Assembly (NCBI GenBank): GCA_964629765.1
Contig: CAZVTK010000002.1
Coordinates: 80,610-144,609 of the forward strand
Source of the DNA: RCIO01 sp964629765
Lineage (GTDB): Bacteria > Pseudomonadota > Alphaproteobacteria > Rhizobiales > Rhizobiaceae
Direction of reading: 5' to 3'
DNA length: 64,000 bases
Each line of letters starts with the position of its first letter. Within the stretch, counting starts at the first letter, position 1. The translations under genes and the position numbers were made by a program. The notes beneath the pieces are model-generated. The model was not told the origin of the DNA. It made no database searches and saw nothing but the letters and a program-made list of their open reading frames with translations. Positions 60,496 to 64,000 of this stretch are shown here, piece after piece.

Positions 60496-61584
60496 ATGAC
60501 GGTCCTGCAAGGCGCCGGCGCTGCCGACGCCGCGGCGCAGGCGAGCCTGCGCCGCTTTCGCGCGCGCGTGTCGATGGCGGCTGCGGGCGCCGGCGGCATG
60601 GTCCTGCTCGCGCTCTGGTGCACCACCATCGGCGCCTCCAATCTCGGCATGGGCGACGTGGCGGCGATCCTCGCCCACCGGCTGGGCGCGGCGCTGCCCG
60701 GCCATCTGAAGGCGAGCGACGTGACGGTGGTGAGCCATCTGCGCCTGCCGCGTATCGCCATGGCCATTCTCGGCGGGGCGGCGCTGGGCGTTGCCGGCAC
60801 GGTGATGCAGGGCGTGACGCGCAACCCGCTGGTCAGTCCCTACACGCTGGGCATTTCGGCCGCCGCCGCCTTCGGCGCCTCGCTCGCCATCATCTTCGGC
60901 TTCGGCCAGTCGATGGGCGGGCAGTGGTTCGTCGTCGCCAGCGCCTTCGTCTTCGCGCTCGCCTGCGCGCTGGTCGTGTTCGGCGCCGGCCTGCGGGTCG
61001 GAACCTCGCCCGAGACGGTCATCCTCACCGGCATCGCGCTGATGTACCTGTTCATGGCCGGCACCGCGACGATCCAGTTCCTTGCCTCCGAGGAGCAACT
61101 GGCCTCCGTCGTGCACTGGACCTTCGGCAGCCTGACGCGGGCGGGGTGGCCGGCGGTGGTCGCGATGGCGATCGTCACCGCGCTTTCCTGGCCGTTCTTC
61201 CTGCGCCATGCCTGGTCGCTCAACGCGATTGCCAGCGGCGGCGACGATTTCGCCCGCAGCCTCGGCGTGCCGGTCGAGCGCGTCCGCTTCGTGCTGTGCG
61301 TCGTGGCGGTCCTGCTCACCGCGACGGTGATCAGCTTCACCGGAATCATCGGCTTCGTCGGGCTGGTCGCGCCGCACATGGCGCGCATGATCATCGGCAC
61401 CGACCACCGGTTGTTGCTGCCCTTTTCCGCCGTCGTCGGCGCATGGCTGCTGCTGGCGGCCGACGCTGCGGGCCGGCTGCTGTTCGCGCCCACCGTGCTG
61501 CCGGTCGGCATCACCGTCGCCTATCTCGGCGTCCCGGTCTTCCTGCATCTCGTCATGCGCAGCCGGGGAAGGGCCGGCGCATGA
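60496..61584 (+). CDS. FecCD/BtuC-type ABC permease
   Basis: 362 aa with about 10 helices. Family signatures LRLPRIAMAILGGAALGVAGTVMQGVTRNPL (here given as its first and last parts: LRLPRIAMAILGG and MQGVTRNPL), LGISAAAAFGASLAI, and GIIGFVGLVAPHMARMIIG near the ATPase interface. The ATG immediately follows the binding protein stop codon. It acts as a homodimer in the inner membrane. Confidence 0.92.
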   Translation: MTVLQGAGAADAAAQASLRRFRARVSMAAAGAGGMVLLALWCTTIGASNLGMGDVAAILAHRLGAALPGHLKASDVTVVSHLRLPRIAMAILGGAALGVAGTVMQGVTRNPLVSPYTLGISAAAAFGASLAIIFGFGQSMGGQWFVVASAFVFALACALVVFGAGLRVGTSPETVILTGIALMYLFMAGTATIQFLASEEQLASVVHWTFGSLTRAGWPAVVAMAIVTALSWPFFLRHAWSLNAIASGGDDFARSLGVPVERVRFVLCVVAVLLTATVISFTGIIGFVGLVAPHMARMIIGTDHRLLLPFSAVVGAWLLLAADAAGRLLFAPTVLPVGITVAYLGVPVFLHLVMRSRGRAGA

Positions 61585-62363
61585 TCGTCGAGGCAAGAGG
61601 GCTTTGCGTGCGCCGGCAGGGGCGCGAGATCCTGCGCGATGTCGACCTGTCGGTCGGCGGCGGCGAGCTGGTGGCGCTGACCGGGCCGAACGGCGCCGGC
61701 AAGAGCACGCTGCTGCGCAGCCTCAACGGGCTGGTGCGGCCCTCGGCCGGTACAGTGTCGCTGGCGGGCTCGCCGATCGACGAGCTCTCCCTGCGCCAGA
61801 TCGCGCGCATCGCCGCCTACATGCCGCAGCAGGTCACCGAAGCGGTCGATTGCGGCGTGGCCGAATGCGTCACCGCGGGGCGCCTGCCGCATATGAGCGG
61901 AACCGACGGCCGCGACCGGCGGATCGTGTTCGAAACGCTGGAGCGTGTCGGCCTGCTGCACCTGGCCGAACGTCCGCTGTCGCGCCTTTCCGGCGGCGAG
62001 CGCCAGCGCGTGTTCCTGGCGCGTGCGCTGGTGCAGGAGCCGCGCCTGCTGCTGCTCGACGAGCCCACCAGCGCGCTCGACCTGCGCCACCAGCTCGGGA
62101 CGTTCGAGCTGGTGGCCGGCATCGTGCGCGCGGGATCGGTCGGCTGCGTCGTGGCGATCCACGATCTCGGGCTGGCCATGCGCTATGCCGACCGGATCGT
62201 CATGCTGAGCGGCGGCGCGCTCGTCTGTGACGGTCGCCCGGATCTGGTGACGCCGCAGCTCATAGAGGCCGCCTACGGCGTCGAGGCCGATGTCGGCAGG
62301 CTCGGCGAGCACCCGGTCGTGGTGCCGGTCCGCAGCCTTCCCGCGCCGCCTGCGGCCGGTTGA
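61581..62363 (+). CDS. FecE/BtuD-type ABC ATPase
   Basis: 260 aa: Walker A GPNGAGKST, Q-loop MPQQVTEAVDC, signature LSGGERQR, Walker B LLLLDEPTSALD, IHDLGLAMRYAD. ATG 61581 overlaps the permease stop (ATGA). It completes the FecBCD-type importer. Its 3' end lies 11 bases from the end of the integrase remnant, so the island boundary or a rearrangement point is directly behind it. Confidence 0.92.
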   Translation: MIVEARGLCVRRQGREILRDVDLSVGGGELVALTGPNGAGKSTLLRSLNGLVRPSAGTVSLAGSPIDELSLRQIARIAAYMPQQVTEAVDCGVAECVTAGRLPHMSGTDGRDRRIVFETLERVGLLHLAERPLSRLSGGERQRVFLARALVQEPRLLLLDEPTSALDLRHQLGTFELVAGIVRAGSVGCVVAIHDLGLAMRYADRIVMLSGGALVCDGRPDLVTPQLIEAAYGVEADVGRLGEHPVVVPVRSLPAPPAAG

Positions 62364-62374
62364 CGGCACCGCGC

Positions 62375-63289
62375 CTACCCCTCGAACACCAAGTCGCCCG
62401 GCTTGGCGTCCTCGCGGCGCTGCTGCCGTAGTATCGCCACGGCCTCGGCGCTGAGAGGCACAACGTGCGTCCTGCGCATCTTCATCCGCTCGGCCGGCAC
62501 CGTCATCACGGGCACCTCGGCGTCGAGGTCGAATTCGGCCCACGTCGCCTTCGCGGCCTCTCCGAAGCGCAGGACCGTCAGCATGATGAAGCGGGCGAGC
62601 TTGGCGCTGACGAGTTCCTTGGCCTTGAGCTTCGCGTAGACGGCCGGGGCCTCGGCCACAGGGACCGCGACGTGATGGGTGACCTTTTGGACGGCGCTGG
62701 GCTTCGGCAGATGATGCGCCATCGAGCCTTTCCACCGGGCAGGGTTGTCGCCGGTGCGGTAGCCGGCGCTCGTCGCCCAATCCAGCACGCGCTCGATGCG
62801 CTCTCGGAGCCTCGTCGCCGTCTCGGTCTTCGTGGTCCAGATGGGCTGGAGGATTTCCACGATGTGGTTGGCGTCCACCTCGTTGACGGGCAGGTGCCCG
62901 ATGACCGGGTTGGCATACTGGTCGATGGTCTGACGCCATTGGTAGGCGTGCTGGGCGTTGCTCCACTGTGGCGTCAGGGCCTCGATGCAAGCCGTAGCGC
63001 ATTCCGCGAACGTCATCGAGGAGACGCGTTCCTCAGCCGCCCGCGCCTTCTTCGGGTCGATGCCGTCATGGATGAGCTTCTGCGCGGCGAGGGCTCAATG
63101 CTTGGCCTCGGTCAACTTGATGAGCCGGACGGAGCCGATGCTCATGAGCTGGTGCCGGCCCCGGAATCGGTAGCGCAGAAGCCACGTCCGGCTCCCGCCA
63201 CGAATCTGGATGTAGAGGCCGTGGGCGACACGGGTCAGGCCCTCCTTCGTGAGGGCGGCAATTTCGGCCGTGGTCAAGTCCTTGGGCAT
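62375..63289 (-). pseudogene. Tyrosine recombinase (phage/island integrase) remnant
   Basis: Begins like a DUF4102-type integrase (MPKDLTTAEIAAL, YIQIRGGSRTWLLRYRFRG), but after LTEAKH an in-frame TGA at 63095-63097 interrupts the gene; the same frame continues with ALAAQKLIHDGIDPKKARA and the SAM-like and catalytic domains. The first catalytic Arg region (LTVLRFGEAAKATWAEFD) is present, but the sequence stops at GDLVFEG, so the HxxR box and the Tyr nucleophile are missing. Non-functional. No tRNA or clear attachment repeat was found beside it. Confidence 0.82.
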
Positions 63290-63450
63290 GGCGTTACGTA
63301 GCCATAGGACTCCAGGCAAATCGAGCGCCTTACATACAGATTTACCCACACTCTCGCGGTGGACCCTGTGGGACCGCCTCGGACAGGCAGGGACTCACGG
63401 TAGGGCGCTAGGAGTCCACCAAACCCCGCAATTTCAGGGGCTTAGACGCC

Positions 63451-63476
63451 AAGAAGCCCGCGATTGCGGGCTTCTT
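63451..63476. terminator. Bidirectional-looking hairpin terminator
   Basis: AAGAAGCCCGC, loop GATT, GCGGGCTTCTT: perfect 11-bp arms with A/T-rich outer ends in both directions, typical of an intrinsic terminator. It lies about 160 bp beyond the 5' end of the integrase remnant. Confidence 0.65.
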
Positions 63477-63778
63477 GAGGGATCGCCGGATGGTGGTGTG
63501 CGCAGTCTGGAGCGAACCAGTCTCCAGCCGAAATACCCTGGTAACACGGATTTTTGCAGGGATTTCACGGCTTTCCGAGGGTTGTGATGGCTGTTTGGCG
63601 CCGGTAACACATTGAGTTAATTGATCATTCTGGCGTCCGCCCAGACTTTCGCCTTTTGCGGAACAGGGAATAGCAGGGAATCTCACGCCTGCCGGCAGGT
63701 ATCTGCGCAAGCGTCCAATCCCTGCGCTGGTATGAGATCGGGGCCGCTTGCGATTTGAGCTCTTGCCAGGCACGGATT

Positions 63779-63834
63779 TTACCTCACCTTGAGGGCTGGG
63801 CGCCGCACGGCGCCCAGCCCTCAAGGTGAGGTAA
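63779..63834. repeat. Perfect palindrome with 26-bp arms
   Basis: Arms of 26 bp (63779-63804, starting TTACCTCACCTTGAGGGC) and exact complement (63809-63834) around a 4-base loop GCAC. There is no U-tract beyond it. It could be a stem-loop element or terminator, or a fold-back artefact given that the sequence degrades into homopolymer about 100 bp later. Confidence 0.75.
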
Positions 63835-63935
63835 TTCTGGCGGTCCAGACGATCTGCGCTGGGCAGAGGCCTGTGCGAGACACTTTGCAGCTGCTTCATA
63901 CGTCTTTGGTCGGCGCACCGCAGCACCGGCTGTGG

Positions 63936-64000
63936 CCCCCCCCCCCCCCCCGGGGGGGGGGGGGGGGGGGGGGGGCGGGGGGGGGTGGGGGGGGGGCGGG
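63936..64000. other. Homopolymer C/G tail, likely sequencing or assembly artefact
   Basis: A run of 16 C (63936-63951) is followed by almost pure G to the end with only scattered C and T. This does not look like genomic DNA and is typical of poly-G read-through at a contig end. Confidence 0.85.

Larger units (their letters stand above)
63290..63935. other. Gene-free region upstream of the integrase remnant
   Basis: About 650 bp with the hairpin at 63451, the palindrome at 63779, and short related stretches (GCAGGGATTTCACG near 63555 and GCAGGGAATCTCACG near 63675). Open frames exist but show no family features or ribosome sites. Nothing else recognised. Confidence 0.5.

Noticed and set aside
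63290..63935. tRNA or attachment site next to the integrase remnant
   Set aside because: No cloverleaf or tRNA 3' end could be recognised; only short imperfect repeats are present.

Overview
The window is about 64 kb of high-GC DNA from what looks like an alphaproteobacterium, probably Rhizobiales of the Mesorhizobium/Phyllobacteriaceae type. This is an inference from gene content: dense ABC uptake systems, FCD-type GntR and MocR regulators, many acyl-CoA enzymes and very GC-rich codon use. It holds three catabolic or uptake islands, a short block of decayed genes and a damaged integrase, and it ends in a poly-C/poly-G run that looks like a sequencing artefact.

Region 1 (1-30.8 kb) is a large CoA-thioester catabolic island. 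It contains a gentisate-dioxygenase-like cupin, a flavin hydroxy-acid oxidase, a Gfo/Idh/MocA oxidoreductase, PrpB-like and PrpF-like enzymes, a family III CoA transferase, an FAA hydrolase, enoyl-CoA and MaoC hydratases, three acyl-CoA dehydrogenases, two SDRs, a cysteine-less SCP2-type thiolase paired with a DUF35 zinc-ribbon protein, an ADP-forming acyl-CoA synthetase and an AMP-forming acyl-CoA ligase. One Fe3+-type ABC importer (fused permease plus ATPase) appears to serve two paralogous binding proteins. Ten copies of a 17-bp inverted repeat (CAATGG-N5-CCATTG), matching the TGGTNNNACCA pattern of FadR-type GntR proteins, lie in nearly every promoter region here and nowhere else that I could see. 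The FCD-GntR gene at 17562-18305 also has a copy upstream. I read region 1 as a single regulon. The set ACAD pair + MaoC + thiolase-like/DUF35 resembles the side-chain retro-aldol module of steroid degradation, which suggests a substrate with an alpha-methyl-branched acid side chain.

Region 2 (31-47.2 kb) is a second, differently regulated island with AT-rich promoters. One long minus-strand operon encodes a Dpp-type ABC importer together with an amidohydrolase, a 147-aa Rieske protein and a Rieske ferredoxin. A MocR-type regulator whose PLP lysine is replaced by tyrosine sits next to it. Further minus-strand genes encode a cupin, an aldehyde dehydrogenase, a DSD1-family PLP aldolase and a ferredoxin reductase. 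Hydroxypyruvate isomerase and tartronate-semialdehyde reductase follow on the plus strand. No terminal Rieske oxygenase is present.

Region 3 (47.3-48.2 kb) holds two gene remnants with internal deletions (a BKACE/DUF849 enzyme and LivM). Beside it is a 934-aa exported TPR-CHAT protein (48.3-51.1 kb). Region 4 (51.4-62.4 kb) looks like a metal or metallophore acquisition island. It has a methyltransferase, an AraC regulator, a luciferase-like monooxygenase, a nickel/peptide-type ABC importer with a single fused double ATPase and, divergently, a FecBCD/BtuFCD-type importer. The right end carries an integrase remnant (premature stop, truncated C terminus), a perfect 26-bp-arm palindrome and the homopolymer tail.
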